A stretch of DNA of 64,000 nucleotides from Aurantimonas sp. HBX-1 (GTDB lineage Bacteria > Pseudomonadota > Alphaproteobacteria > Rhizobiales > Rhizobiaceae): positions 3,919,501 to 3,983,500 of the forward strand of contig NZ_CP090066.1 of the NCBI RefSeq assembly GCF_021391535.1, written 5' to 3'. The stretch's first letter is position 1, and each line of letters starts with the position of its first letter. Under the pieces are notes generated by a model. The model searched no databases, was not told the origin of the DNA, and saw nothing but the letters and a program-made list of their open reading frames with translations. Positions 46,111 to 54,214 of this stretch are shown here, piece after piece. Made by a program: the position numbers and the translations under genes.

Positions 46111-49032
46111 ATGAACAAGGGCGACCACCTCTTCCTCGTCGACGGCTCGGCCTACATCTTCCGGGCCTATCACGCGCTGCCGCCGCTCAGCCGCAAGTCC
46201 GACGGCATGCCCGTCGGGGCGGTCGCCGGCTTCTGCAACATGCTGTGGAAACTCGTCGAGGAGTCGCGCGAGACGTCGGTGGGCGTGGCGCCCACGCATT
46301 TCGCGGTGATCTTCGACCATTCCTCGACGACGTTCCGCAACGAGCTCTATTCCGAGTACAAGGCCAACCGCACCGCACCGCCGGAAGACCTCGTGCCGCA
46401 ATTCGCGCTGATCCGCGAGGCGGTGCGCGCCTTCGACCTGCCCTGCATCGAGAAGCAGGGCTACGAGGCCGACGACCTCATCGCCGCCTATACGTGCCGG
46501 GCGATCGAGGCCGGCGGCGACGTCACCATCGTGTCCTCCGACAAGGACCTGATGCAGCTGATCCGACCGGGCGTCGTGCTCTACGACCAGATGAAGGACA
46601 AGCGGCTCGGCCGCGACGAGGTGCGCGAGAAGTTCGGCGTCTTCCCGGAGAAGATGATCGACCTGCAGGCGCTGGTCGGGGACACGTCCGACAACGTCCC
46701 GGGCGTGCCCGGCATCGGGCCGAAGACGGCGGCGCAGCTGCTGGAGGAGTTCGGCGACCTCGAGACGCTGCTGGCGCGGGCCGGCGAGATCAAGCAGGTG
46801 AAGCGGCGCGAGAACCTTATCGCCTTCGCCGATCAGGCGCGGCTGTCGAAGCAGCTGGTGACGCTCGACTGCGACACCCCGCTCGACGTGCCGCTGGACG
46901 ATCTGTTCATCCACGAGCCGGACGGCGAGAAGCTCGTCGCCTTCCTCAAGGCGATGGAGTTCGTCACGCTGACGCGGCGCGTCGCGGCCAGGCTCGGCAC
47001 CGACGCCAGCGAGGTGGCGCAGGCCGAGATCGCCGTCGAAGGCCCGGCCCGCGGCCCCGACCTCGATCCGGCCACCGCACCGGCTCCGGCGGGCGCGGCA
47101 CAGCTGAGCCTCACCCCTGCAGGCCTGGCGGAGAGCCGCCGCGCCGCGGCGGCGAATTCCGTCTTCGACCGCAGCGCCTACGTGACGATCCGCGACGCGG
47201 CGACGCTCGCGGCCTGGATGGACGAGGCGCGCCAGACCGGCATCCTCGCCGTCGACACCGAGATCTCGTCGCTGTCGGCGATGAGCGGCGACCTGATCGG
47301 CGTCTCCTTCGCCACCAGGGCCGGCCGGGCGGCCTACCTGCCGCTCGCCCACGTCTCGCCGTCCGGCGAGGCCGATCTCCTGTCCGACAAGAAGGTCGAG
47401 GAGGAGATCGGGCCGCAGGTGCCGTTCGCCGAGGCGATGGCCCTGCTGAAGCTGGTGCTGGAGGACGCGGCGATCCTCAAGATCGGCCAGAACATCAAGT
47501 TCGACTATCTCGTCCTGCGGCGCCACGGCATCACCGTCGCGCCCTTCGACGACACGATGCTGATCTCCTACGCCCTCGATGCCTCGGCTTCGCTCGAGGG
47601 CCACGGCATGGACGAATTGTCCGAGCGGCTGCTCGGCCACAAGCCGATCTCCTACAAGGAGCTGTGCGGGTCGGGGCGCGGCCTCAAGGCGATCGCCAGC
47701 TGCCCGATCGACAAGGTGACCGAATACGCCGCCGAGGATGCCGACGTGACGCTGCGGCTGTGGCTGGTGCTGAAGCCGCGCCTGGCGGCCGAGGGCCTCG
47801 CCTCGGTCTACGAGCGGCTGGAGCGGCCGCTGGTGCCGGTGCTGGCGCGCATGGAGGAGCGCGGCATCACCACCGACCGGCAGATCCTGTCGCGGCTGTC
47901 CGGCCGCTTCGCGCAGAAGCTGGCGGGGCTCGAGGCGGAGATCGCCGAGCTGGCCGGCGAGGCGTTCAATCCCGGCTCGCCCAAGCAGCTGGGCGACATC
48001 CTGTTCGGCAAGCTCGGCCTGCCGGGCGGGCGCAAGACCAAGACCGGCCAGTGGTCGACCGACGTGAAGGTGCTTGAGGAGCTCGCCGCCGAGGGCCACG
48101 AGCTGCCGCGCCGCATCGTCGACTGGCGCCAGCTGGCCAAGCTCAAGGGCACCTATACCGACACGCTGCCGGCGCACATGGACCGCGAGGGCCGGATCCA
48201 CACCAGCTACGCCATGGCGTCGACGACCACCGGGCGGCTCTCCTCCTCCGAGCCGAACCTGCAGAACATCCCGGTGCGCACCGAGGAGGGGCGGGCGATC
48301 CGCACCGCCTTCGTCGCGCCGCCCGGCAAGCTGCTGGTCTCGGCCGACTACAGCCAGATCGAGCTGAGGATCCTCGCCCATATCGCCGACATACCGCAGC
48401 TGAAGGACGCCTTCCGCCAGCGCCACGACATCCACGCCATGACCGCGTCGGAAATGTTCGGCGTGCCGGTGGAGGGGATGCCGGCCGAGGTTAGGCGGCG
48501 CGCCAAGGCGATCAATTTCGGCATCATCTACGGCATCTCCGCCTTCGGCCTCGCCAACCAGCTGGCGATCCCGCGCGACGAGGCCGGGCTCTACATCAAG
48601 CGGTATTTCGAGCGCTTCCCGGGCATCCGCGACTACATGGATTCCACCAAGGCCTTCGCCAAGGAACATCTCTACGTCGAGACGCTGTTCGGCCGGCGGG
48701 TGCACTATCCCGACATCAAGTCGCCCAACCCCTCGGTGCGCGCCTTCTGCGAGCGCGCCGCGATCAACGCGCCGATCCAGGGAACCGCCGCCGACATCAT
48801 CCGCCGCGCCATGATCCGCATGGAGCCGGCGCTGGCGGAGGCGGGCCTTTCGGCTCGGATGCTGCTGCAGGTGCATGACGAGCTGGTCTTCGAGGTCGAG
48901 GAGGACGAGGTGGAGGCGACGCTGCCGGTCATCCGGCAGGTGATGGCGGAGGCGGCCCACCCGCGGGTCGACCTCTCGGTACCGCTCGAGGTCGACGCCA
49001 AGGCTGCCGGTAACTGGGAAGAGGCGCACTGA
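46111..49032 (+). CDS. polA: DNA polymerase I
   Basis: Polymerase of 973 residues for Okazaki processing and repair. The 5'-3' exonuclease (1-290) starts HLFLVDGSAYIFRAYHALPP and includes GYEADDLIAAYTCRA, SSDKDLMQLI and GVPGIGPKTAAQLL. The 3'-5' exonuclease has LAVDTEISSLSA near residue 380 (the DxE pair) and IGQNIKFDYLVL, with YAAEDADVTLRLW, so proofreading residues look intact. The polymerase domain has TTTGRLSSSEPNLQNIPVRT, then VSADYSQIELRILAHI near 745, RRRAKAINFGIIYGIS, and the catalytic VHDELVFEV near 920. ATG 46111 (MNKGDHLFLVDGS) is the usual start. Confidence 0.97.
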   Translation: MNKGDHLFLVDGSAYIFRAYHALPPLSRKSDGMPVGAVAGFCNMLWKLVEESRETSVGVAPTHFAVIFDHSSTTFRNELYSEYKANRTAPPEDLVPQFALIREAVRAFDLPCIEKQGYEADDLIAAYTCRAIEAGGDVTIVSSDKDLMQLIRPGVVLYDQMKDKRLGRDEVREKFGVFPEKMIDLQALVGDTSDNVPGVPGIGPKTAAQLLEEFGDLETLLARAGEIKQVKRRENLIAFADQARLSKQLVTLDCDTPLDVPLDDLFIHEPDGEKLVAFLKAMEFVTLTRRVAARLGTDASEVAQAEIAVEGPARGPDLDPATAPAPAGAAQLSLTPAGLAESRRAAAANSVFDRSAYVTIRDAATLAAWMDEARQTGILAVDTEISSLSAMSGDLIGVSFATRAGRAAYLPLAHVSPSGEADLLSDKKVEEEIGPQVPFAEAMALLKLVLEDAAILKIGQNIKFDYLVLRRHGITVAPFDDTMLISYALDASASLEGHGMDELSERLLGHKPISYKELCGSGRGLKAIASCPIDKVTEYAAEDADVTLRLWLVLKPRLAAEGLASVYERLERPLVPVLARMEERGITTDRQILSRLSGRFAQKLAGLEAEIAELAGEAFNPGSPKQLGDILFGKLGLPGGRKTKTGQWSTDVKVLEELAAEGHELPRRIVDWRQLAKLKGTYTDTLPAHMDREGRIHTSYAMASTTTGRLSSSEPNLQNIPVRTEEGRAIRTAFVAPPGKLLVSADYSQIELRILAHIADIPQLKDAFRQRHDIHAMTASEMFGVPVEGMPAEVRRRAKAINFGIIYGISAFGLANQLAIPRDEAGLYIKRYFERFPGIRDYMDSTKAFAKEHLYVETLFGRRVHYPDIKSPNPSVRAFCERAAINAPIQGTAADIIRRAMIRMEPALAEAGLSARMLLQVHDELVFEVEEDEVEATLPVIRQVMAEAAHPRVDLSVPLEVDAKAAGNWEEAH

Positions 49033-49186
49033 GGCACCGCGGCGCCGGTTGCAGAATTGTCGCACCGTGTGCCGGCTGCGCAACCTTGCCTTGCCGGGCA
49101 TGCCGGAGGCGCTAAACTGGCGGTGTTCGTCCCGGCGCGACCTCAAGCCTGCGACGGGCCGAAGGGCAGTGCGGCGGCGGAGAGCG

Positions 49187-50455
49187 ATGGGTCACCAGGA
49201 ACGAGAGCAGGCGGGCGCCAACGCGATGCCCGCCGGGGTCAGTGCGGCAGCGCTGGCGAAAGTGCCGTTGGCGCTGGTCCTGACCAATCCGCATCTCGAC
49301 GGCAACCCGATCGTCTACGCCAACCGCGCCTTCGAGACGATCACCCGCTACAGCGTCGAGGCGGCCATCGGGCGCAACTGCCGCTTCCTGCAGGGCGACG
49401 AGACCGACCCGGCGCATGTGCGCCAGATCAGCGAGGCGCTGAGCGCCCAGCGCGACGTGTCGGTCGACATCGTCAACTACCGGGCCGACGGCACCAAGTT
49501 CCTCAACCGGCTGATGATCACGCCGCTCTACGACGACGACGGCAAGCTGCAGTGCTTCCTCGGCGTGCAACGCGACATGAGCGAGGGTGCCGACCTCAGC
49601 GAAGCCGTCGATGACGATCCGGCCGGGGAACTCGACGCGGCGCTCGGCGAGATCCAGCATCGGGTGAAGAACCACCTGGCGATGATCATCGGCATGATCC
49701 GCATGCAGGCGCGCAGCAATACCAGCGAGGAGTCCTTCCATGCGCTGGCCCGCCGGATCGAGAGCCTGCAGCTGCTCTACCAGGAGATGACCGAGGCCGG
49801 CGTCGGCTCGGCGCGGTCCAAGCGCCTGCCGCTCGGCGCCTATGTCAGCCGCATCGCCTCGACCATCGGCCATCTGGACGGGCGCCGCTCGGTGCGAGTC
49901 AATGTCGACTGCGACGCCATCGAGGTAGGCGTCGAGCGGGCCGCCCGGGTCGGGCTGCTGTTTTCCGAACTCCTGACCAACGCCCTCAAGCATGCCTTCG
50001 CGGGCCGCGACGAGGGGCTGGTCGAGGCACGGCTGAAGATGCTGTCGTCCGGCGTCATCCGGATGACCGTCACCGACGACGGGATCGGCCTGCCGGAGGG
50101 CAGCGACTGGCCCTATGGCGGCGCCCGGGAACCAGCGCCGGTCGACGCCGAGGCGGTCGCGGCGGTCCGCGAGGCTGCCGCCGAGGCGAGCGCCGCGCAA
50201 GCGCCCAACACCGCGCGCGAGATTGCCGACGCGATGGGAATGGGCCGTGCCGGCGAGGCGGGCGACGGCAGCGCCGTGGTCGAGGCGGGCGAGCAGGCGA
50301 TGCGCCGCCGCCGCGCGCGGGAAGCGCAGCGCGGACTGGGCGGCCGGATCGCGGTATCGCTGGTGCGCGGGCTCGGCGCGCGGCTCGACGTCAACGCCAA
50401 CACCTCCGGCACCACGGTGACGGTCGACATTCCCCCAGACCCCGAGGATCAATGA
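49187..50455 (+). CDS. LOV-domain (blue-light) HWE/HisKA_2 sensor histidine kinase
   Basis: Cytoplasmic photoreceptor kinase of 422 residues. The LOV domain (about 25-132) has the flavin-adduct Cys65 in IGRNCRFLQGDET, the FMN-contact Asn residues in NYRADGTKFLNRLM and the Gln in FLGVQRDMS: every residue needed for light sensing. A short linker leads to the H-box GEIQHRVKNHLAMIIGMIRM with His158, and FSELLTNALKHAF is the N-box. After VTDDGIGLPEG an insertion of about 75 residues rich in Ala, Glu and Arg (about 308-382) separates it from GLGGRIAVSLVRGLGA. ATG 49187 is the likely start. The stop overlaps pyrF (ATGA). Confidence 0.92.
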   Translation: MGHQEREQAGANAMPAGVSAAALAKVPLALVLTNPHLDGNPIVYANRAFETITRYSVEAAIGRNCRFLQGDETDPAHVRQISEALSAQRDVSVDIVNYRADGTKFLNRLMITPLYDDDGKLQCFLGVQRDMSEGADLSEAVDDDPAGELDAALGEIQHRVKNHLAMIIGMIRMQARSNTSEESFHALARRIESLQLLYQEMTEAGVGSARSKRLPLGAYVSRIASTIGHLDGRRSVRVNVDCDAIEVGVERAARVGLLFSELLTNALKHAFAGRDEGLVEARLKMLSSGVIRMTVTDDGIGLPEGSDWPYGGAREPAPVDAEAVAAVREAAAEASAAQAPNTAREIADAMGMGRAGEAGDGSAVVEAGEQAMRRRRAREAQRGLGGRIAVSLVRGLGARLDVNANTSGTTVTVDIPPDPEDQ

Positions 50456-51168
50456 CAGACTGGCAGAATGGCGCGCGCGACCGGCTGATCGTCGGCCTCG
50501 ACGTGCCGACCCGCGGCGCGGCGGAGAGGATCGTCGAGCAGCTGGGCGATACGGTGCTGTGGTACAAGATCGGCTACCAGCTGGCCTATGGCGGCGGCCT
50601 GCCGCTGGTGGGCGAACTCGCCCGGGCCGGCAAGAAGGTGTTCCTCGACCTCAAGCTGCTCGACATTCCCAACACCGTGGCCAAGGGCGTCGAATCCGCC
50701 GCTGGGCTGGGCGCGTCGATGCTGACCCTGCACGCCTATCCGCATGCGATGAGGGCCGCCGTCGCGGCGGCGCAGGGCAACGAGCTGACGCTGCTCGGCG
50801 TCACCGTGCTGACCTCGCTCGACGAAGCCGATCTGAAGGAGGCGGGCTACGCCCTGGGCGTCGCCGACCTGGTGCGGCTGCGGGCGACGCAGGCGCGCGA
50901 CATCGGCATGGGCGGCATCGTGTCGGCGGTCTCCGAGGCGGCCGCGATGCGCGCCCTGCTCGGGCCCGACATGGCGATCGTGACGCCGGGCATCCGCCCG
51001 GCCGGCGCCGCCGCCGGCGACCAGAAGCGCGTCGCCACCCCGGCCGAGGCGCTGGCCGCCGGCGCCTCGCATCTCGTCGTGGCGCGGCCGATCGTCGAGG
51101 CCGCCGACCCGCGCGGGGCGGCGGAAACCATCCTCGCCGAGATGGGCGCGCCCCGCGCCGCGGCCTGA
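50452..51168 (+). CDS. pyrF: orotidine 5'-phosphate decarboxylase
   Basis: Enzyme of 238 residues that makes UMP in pyrimidine synthesis. The catalytic segment FLDLKLLDIPNTVAKGV carries the Asp-Lys-Asp array. LIVGLDVPTRGAAERIV opens the barrel, GVTVLTSLDEADL is beta-5, and VTPGIRPAGAAAGDQKRV is the phosphate-binding loop. The ATG is inside the ATGA overlap with the LOV kinase, so translation is coupled to it. A DUF1330 gene follows at 50 bp. Confidence 0.96.
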   Translation: MTDWQNGARDRLIVGLDVPTRGAAERIVEQLGDTVLWYKIGYQLAYGGGLPLVGELARAGKKVFLDLKLLDIPNTVAKGVESAAGLGASMLTLHAYPHAMRAAVAAAQGNELTLLGVTVLTSLDEADLKEAGYALGVADLVRLRATQARDIGMGGIVSAVSEAAAMRALLGPDMAIVTPGIRPAGAAAGDQKRVATPAEALAAGASHLVVARPIVEAADPRGAAETILAEMGAPRAAA

Positions 51169-51218
51169 CTACCCCCGCCGGCCGGTCCGGCAGACGAGGA
51201 CAAACCGAGGAGGAACGG

Positions 51219-51512
51219 ATGGCCAAGGGTTACTGGATCGCTCGCGTCGACATACACGATGCCGAGGCCTACAAGGATTACGTCGCGACCGCGGCGCCGG
51301 CCTTCCAGCAGTTCGGCGCGAAGTTCCTGGCGCGCGGCGGGCGATACGTGCCGCTCGAGGGCCCGGTGCGCCAGCGCAACGTGGTCATCGAGTTCGAGAG
51401 CGTCGAGACCGCCAAGGCCTGCTACGACAGCGAGCAGTACCAGAAGGCGGCGGCGATCCGGCAGCGCTGCGCCGATGCCGAGATGGTCATCGTCGAGGGC
51501 CACGACGCCTGA
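51219..51512 (+). CDS. DUF1330 protein
   Basis: Small cytoplasmic dimeric alpha-beta barrel of 97 residues. It starts MAKGYWIARVDIHDAEAYKD with the family AYKDYV motif, and FLARGGRYVPLEGPVRQRNV and FESVETAKACYDSEQYQKA are typical. Function is unknown; the fold resembles antibiotic monooxygenase-like proteins. An AGGAGG-like site precedes the ATG. It probably continues the LOV kinase-pyrF transcript. Confidence 0.9.
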   Translation: MAKGYWIARVDIHDAEAYKDYVATAAPAFQQFGAKFLARGGRYVPLEGPVRQRNVVIEFESVETAKACYDSEQYQKAAAIRQRCADAEMVIVEGHDA

Positions 51513-51513
51513 G

Positions 51514-52032
51514 ATGGCCGCGCCGGCCGCCCCGCTCTCCGGGCGCAAGCCGTTCCGCGGCATGGGCCCGAAGGGCTACCGGCTGCGGATGATGGAGCCG
51601 GGCGAGGCAGAGGTGCTGCTTTCGATCCGGCAGGCGTCCGGCGAGCCGGGCGAACCGCCGCCGGACATGCCGGATTTCATCCGCCTGATCCTCGCCCACG
51701 AGGTGTATGTGGCCGTCGCTAAACGCGGGGGCGAGGTGGCGGGCTATGCCGCCGCGGCCGGCGCGGGGCCGGTCTACCGGCTGGTCGAGCACCGGGTCGC
51801 GCCGGGGCATCGCGGGCGGGGCGTCGGGTCGGCGCTGCTGGTGGCTGTGACGCTGCGGGCACGCTGGTTCGGCCATCGCGCGCTGGCGCTCTGCGGCCCT
51901 GTCGGCCGGGGCGACGATGCGTCATTCTATCGTCATCTCGGCTTCGCGCCGGACCTGCCGCTACGGCCGGACCCAAGCGCCCCGCCGGAAACGCCAGTCA
52001 CGGGCAGGCCGGCGATGGTGAAATGGCTTTGA
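51514..52032 (+). CDS. GNAT-family N-acetyltransferase
   Basis: Acetyl-CoA-dependent transferase of 172 residues. The CoA pyrophosphate loop is VAPGHRGRGVGSALLVAVTL (Q/R-x-x-G-x-G). The preceding strand VYVAVAKRGGEVAGYAAAAG and the late SFYRHLGFAPDLP fit the fold. The substrate is unknown. It begins one base after the DUF1330 stop, which argues for translational coupling. The N-terminal 35 residues are variable. Confidence 0.87.
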   Translation: MAAPAAPLSGRKPFRGMGPKGYRLRMMEPGEAEVLLSIRQASGEPGEPPPDMPDFIRLILAHEVYVAVAKRGGEVAGYAAAAGAGPVYRLVEHRVAPGHRGRGVGSALLVAVTLRARWFGHRALALCGPVGRGDDASFYRHLGFAPDLPLRPDPSAPPETPVTGRPAMVKWL

Positions 52033-52066
52033 CGGCAGGGCGATCCACGGCAACCGGTCGCCCAGT

Positions 52067-52095
52067 TTGTGCATTGCAGCATTAATTGCTATATT
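52067..52095 (+). promoter_or_regulatory. phaZ promoter with PhaR-like TGC operator
   Basis: TTGTGC (52067-52072), 17 bases and TATATT (52090-52095) form a good sigma-70 promoter, about 30 bases before the ATG. TGCATTGCAG (52070-52079), a TGC-N3-GCA element like those bound by PhaR/AniA repressors of PHA genes, overlaps the -35 and spacer. Confidence 0.55.
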
Positions 52096-52126
52096 CGATG
52101 TCACTCCGGGAGAAGATCGGCGACTG

Positions 52127-54151
52127 ATGTTGTACCATTTCTACGAAATGAACCACGCGGCCATCGTGCCGCTGCGGGCCATGGCGGACGCCACGCGCCT
52201 GTTCTACCAGCATCCGCTCAACCCGATGTCCCACACCCACGCCGGGCGATCCATCGCCGCCGCCGCGGAAGTGTTCGAGCGCAGCACCCGGGTCTACGGC
52301 AAGCCGGAGTTCGGCCTGTACGAGACCGTGGTCGGGGGCCAGCGCGTGCCGGTGCAGGACAAGGTGGTCTGGGAGAAGCCCTTCGGCCGGCTGCTGCATT
52401 TCGAGCGCGCCCTGCCGGCGCGGCACGGCCCGGATCCGCGGATCCTCATCGTCGCGCCGATGTCCGGCCACTACGCCACGCTGCTGCGCGGCACGGTGGA
52501 GGCGCTGCTGCCCTATGCGGACGTCTACATCACCGACTGGACCGATGCCCGCAAGGTGCCGATCACCGAGGGCCGCTTCGACCTCGACGACTATGTCGAC
52601 TACCTGATCGAGATGCTGCACTTCCTGGGTCCTGACACGCATATCGTCGGCGTCTGCCAGCCGGCGGTGCCGGTGATCATGGCGACGGCGCTGATGGAGG
52701 CGGCGGAGGATCCGTGCGCGCCGGCGACGATGACGTTGATGGGCGGGCCGATCGACACGCGGGAGAACCCGACGGCGGTCAACCGGCTGGCGCAGGAAAA
52801 GGGCATCGACTGGTTCCGCGACAACGTCATCATGGCGGTGCCCTTCCCGCAGCCGGGCTTCATGCGGCCGGTCTATCCGGGGTTCCTGCAGCTGACCGGC
52901 TTCATGTCGATGAATCTCGACCGGCACATGACCGCCCACAAGGAGTTCTTCTGGCACCTCGTCAAGGATGACGGGGACTCGGCCGACAAGCACCGCGGCT
53001 TCTACGACGAGTACAACGCGGTGATGGACCTGACGGCGGAATTCTACCTGCAGACGGTGGACGAGGTGTTCATCAAGCACTCGCTGCCGACGGGGGAGAT
53101 GATGCATCGCGGCCAGCGCGTCGACCTCACGGCGATCCGCCGCACGGCGCTGCTCACCGTCGAGGGCGAGAACGACGACATTTCCGGCGTCGGCCAGACC
53201 CGGGCCGCGCAGGATCTCTGCGTCAACATCCCCGAGGACAAGCGCGTCCATTACATGCAGCCGAAGGTCGGCCATTACGGCGTGTTCAACGGCTCGCGCT
53301 TCCGCGCCGAGATCGCGCCGCGCATCGTCGATTTCGCGCTGACCCACGGCACCACCCACGCGGCGGCCGCGCTGCCGCGCAAGCCGGCCGCCCCGAAGAC
53401 CGAAAACCTGAAGCCGGAGGTTGCGGCAACGACGGGCGGCAACGCCGGCAGCGCAGCACCGGCTGTCGAGGCCGCCGCGGCAGCGCCGGCCGCGGCCTCC
53501 AAGCCGGCGAGGGCGAAGCCCGCGGCCAAGGCGAAGCCGGTCACCGCCAGCGCCGGCGAAGGCTCCCCGCCGGCCGCGCCCGCCAAGGCCAAGCCGTCGA
53601 AAGCCGCCGCTCCCGCCGCCGCCGAGCCGGCCAGCGCGCCCGCCAAGGCCGCAAAGGCCGAGGCACCGGTGCCGCCGGTCGCCAAAGACGAGCCGCCGCG
53701 CCGCGCCGACAACGACCAGCCGCGGGTCGCGCCCGAGGCCGCGCCTGCTCCGGCGCCCGTCGCACCGGCCAAGCCGGCGATGCCCGAACAGGCCGCAAAG
53801 CCCGCCGCCAAGCCGAAGAGCGTGGCGCTGCGGGCGATGAAGCCGGTGAAGAAGGAACGGCGCAAGCCGGTGGCGCCGCAGGGCCCGCAGAAGCAGCGCA
53901 TGGTGACGGCCGCGAGCCCGAGCTCGCCGACCCGCGCCGCCGCGACGGCCCCTGCGAAACCGGCGACGGCCGCTGCCGCCGCTCCGGCAAGGACGGATGC
54001 CACCTCCGCCGCCGCTCCGGCGAAGGAGAAAGCCGCCCGTGTCGCCCGCAAGGCTTCCGGCGATCCCAAGGCGACCAAGGGCAAGACCGGCACCCGGCAG
54101 AACCGTCGCACGCCCCGCGCCGGCAAGCGGACGCTCAACGCCCGCCGCTGA
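52127..54151 (+). CDS. phaZ: intracellular PHA depolymerase with long basic Ala/Pro/Lys tail
   Basis: The first about 410 of 674 residues form a full intracellular PHB depolymerase: MLYHFYEMNHAAIVPLRAMA, then MSGHYATLLRGTVEALLP, DVYITDWTDARKVP, the nucleophile Cys177 in HIVGVCQPAVPVIM, and PKVGHYGVFNGSRFRAEI with the catalytic His. It mobilises stored poly-3-hydroxybutyrate. Residues about 411-674 are almost only Ala, Pro, Lys with few hydrophobics, containing repeated AKPA/KPAAKAKP patterns like histone H1 or the PhaF phasin. The frame is continuous with no frameshift. ATG 52127 is supported by the family start. The tail looks real because codon use is unchanged and the frame stays open. Confidence 0.9.
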   Translation: MLYHFYEMNHAAIVPLRAMADATRLFYQHPLNPMSHTHAGRSIAAAAEVFERSTRVYGKPEFGLYETVVGGQRVPVQDKVVWEKPFGRLLHFERALPARHGPDPRILIVAPMSGHYATLLRGTVEALLPYADVYITDWTDARKVPITEGRFDLDDYVDYLIEMLHFLGPDTHIVGVCQPAVPVIMATALMEAAEDPCAPATMTLMGGPIDTRENPTAVNRLAQEKGIDWFRDNVIMAVPFPQPGFMRPVYPGFLQLTGFMSMNLDRHMTAHKEFFWHLVKDDGDSADKHRGFYDEYNAVMDLTAEFYLQTVDEVFIKHSLPTGEMMHRGQRVDLTAIRRTALLTVEGENDDISGVGQTRAAQDLCVNIPEDKRVHYMQPKVGHYGVFNGSRFRAEIAPRIVDFALTHGTTHAAAALPRKPAAPKTENLKPEVAATTGGNAGSAAPAVEAAAAAPAAASKPARAKPAAKAKPVTASAGEGSPPAAPAKAKPSKAAAPAAAEPASAPAKAAKAEAPVPPVAKDEPPRRADNDQPRVAPEAAPAPAPVAPAKPAMPEQAAKPAAKPKSVALRAMKPVKKERRKPVAPQGPQKQRMVTAASPSSPTRAAATAPAKPATAAAAAPARTDATSAAAPAKEKAARVARKASGDPKATKGKTGTRQNRRTPRAGKRTLNARR

Positions 54152-54183
54152 GACGCGACGGGCTGCGCGTCGGTCTCAAATGC

Positions 54184-54206
54184 GGGACGGCGCGCAAGCG
54201 CCGCCC
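54184..54206. terminator. GCAA-tetraloop hairpin between convergent phaZ and glcB
   Basis: GGG-A-CGGCGC, loop GCAA, GCGCCG-CCC: a strong stem with a single bulged A. No T-tract follows, so termination would be weak or Rho-dependent. Confidence 0.35.
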
Positions 54207-54214
54207 CGGCTAAC

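Noticed and set aside
45523..49146. A 1207-codon open frame on the minus strand opposite polA
   Set aside because: It is the antisense of a complete polA in GC-rich DNA; it has no recognisable domain and an Arg/Gly/Ala-skewed composition.
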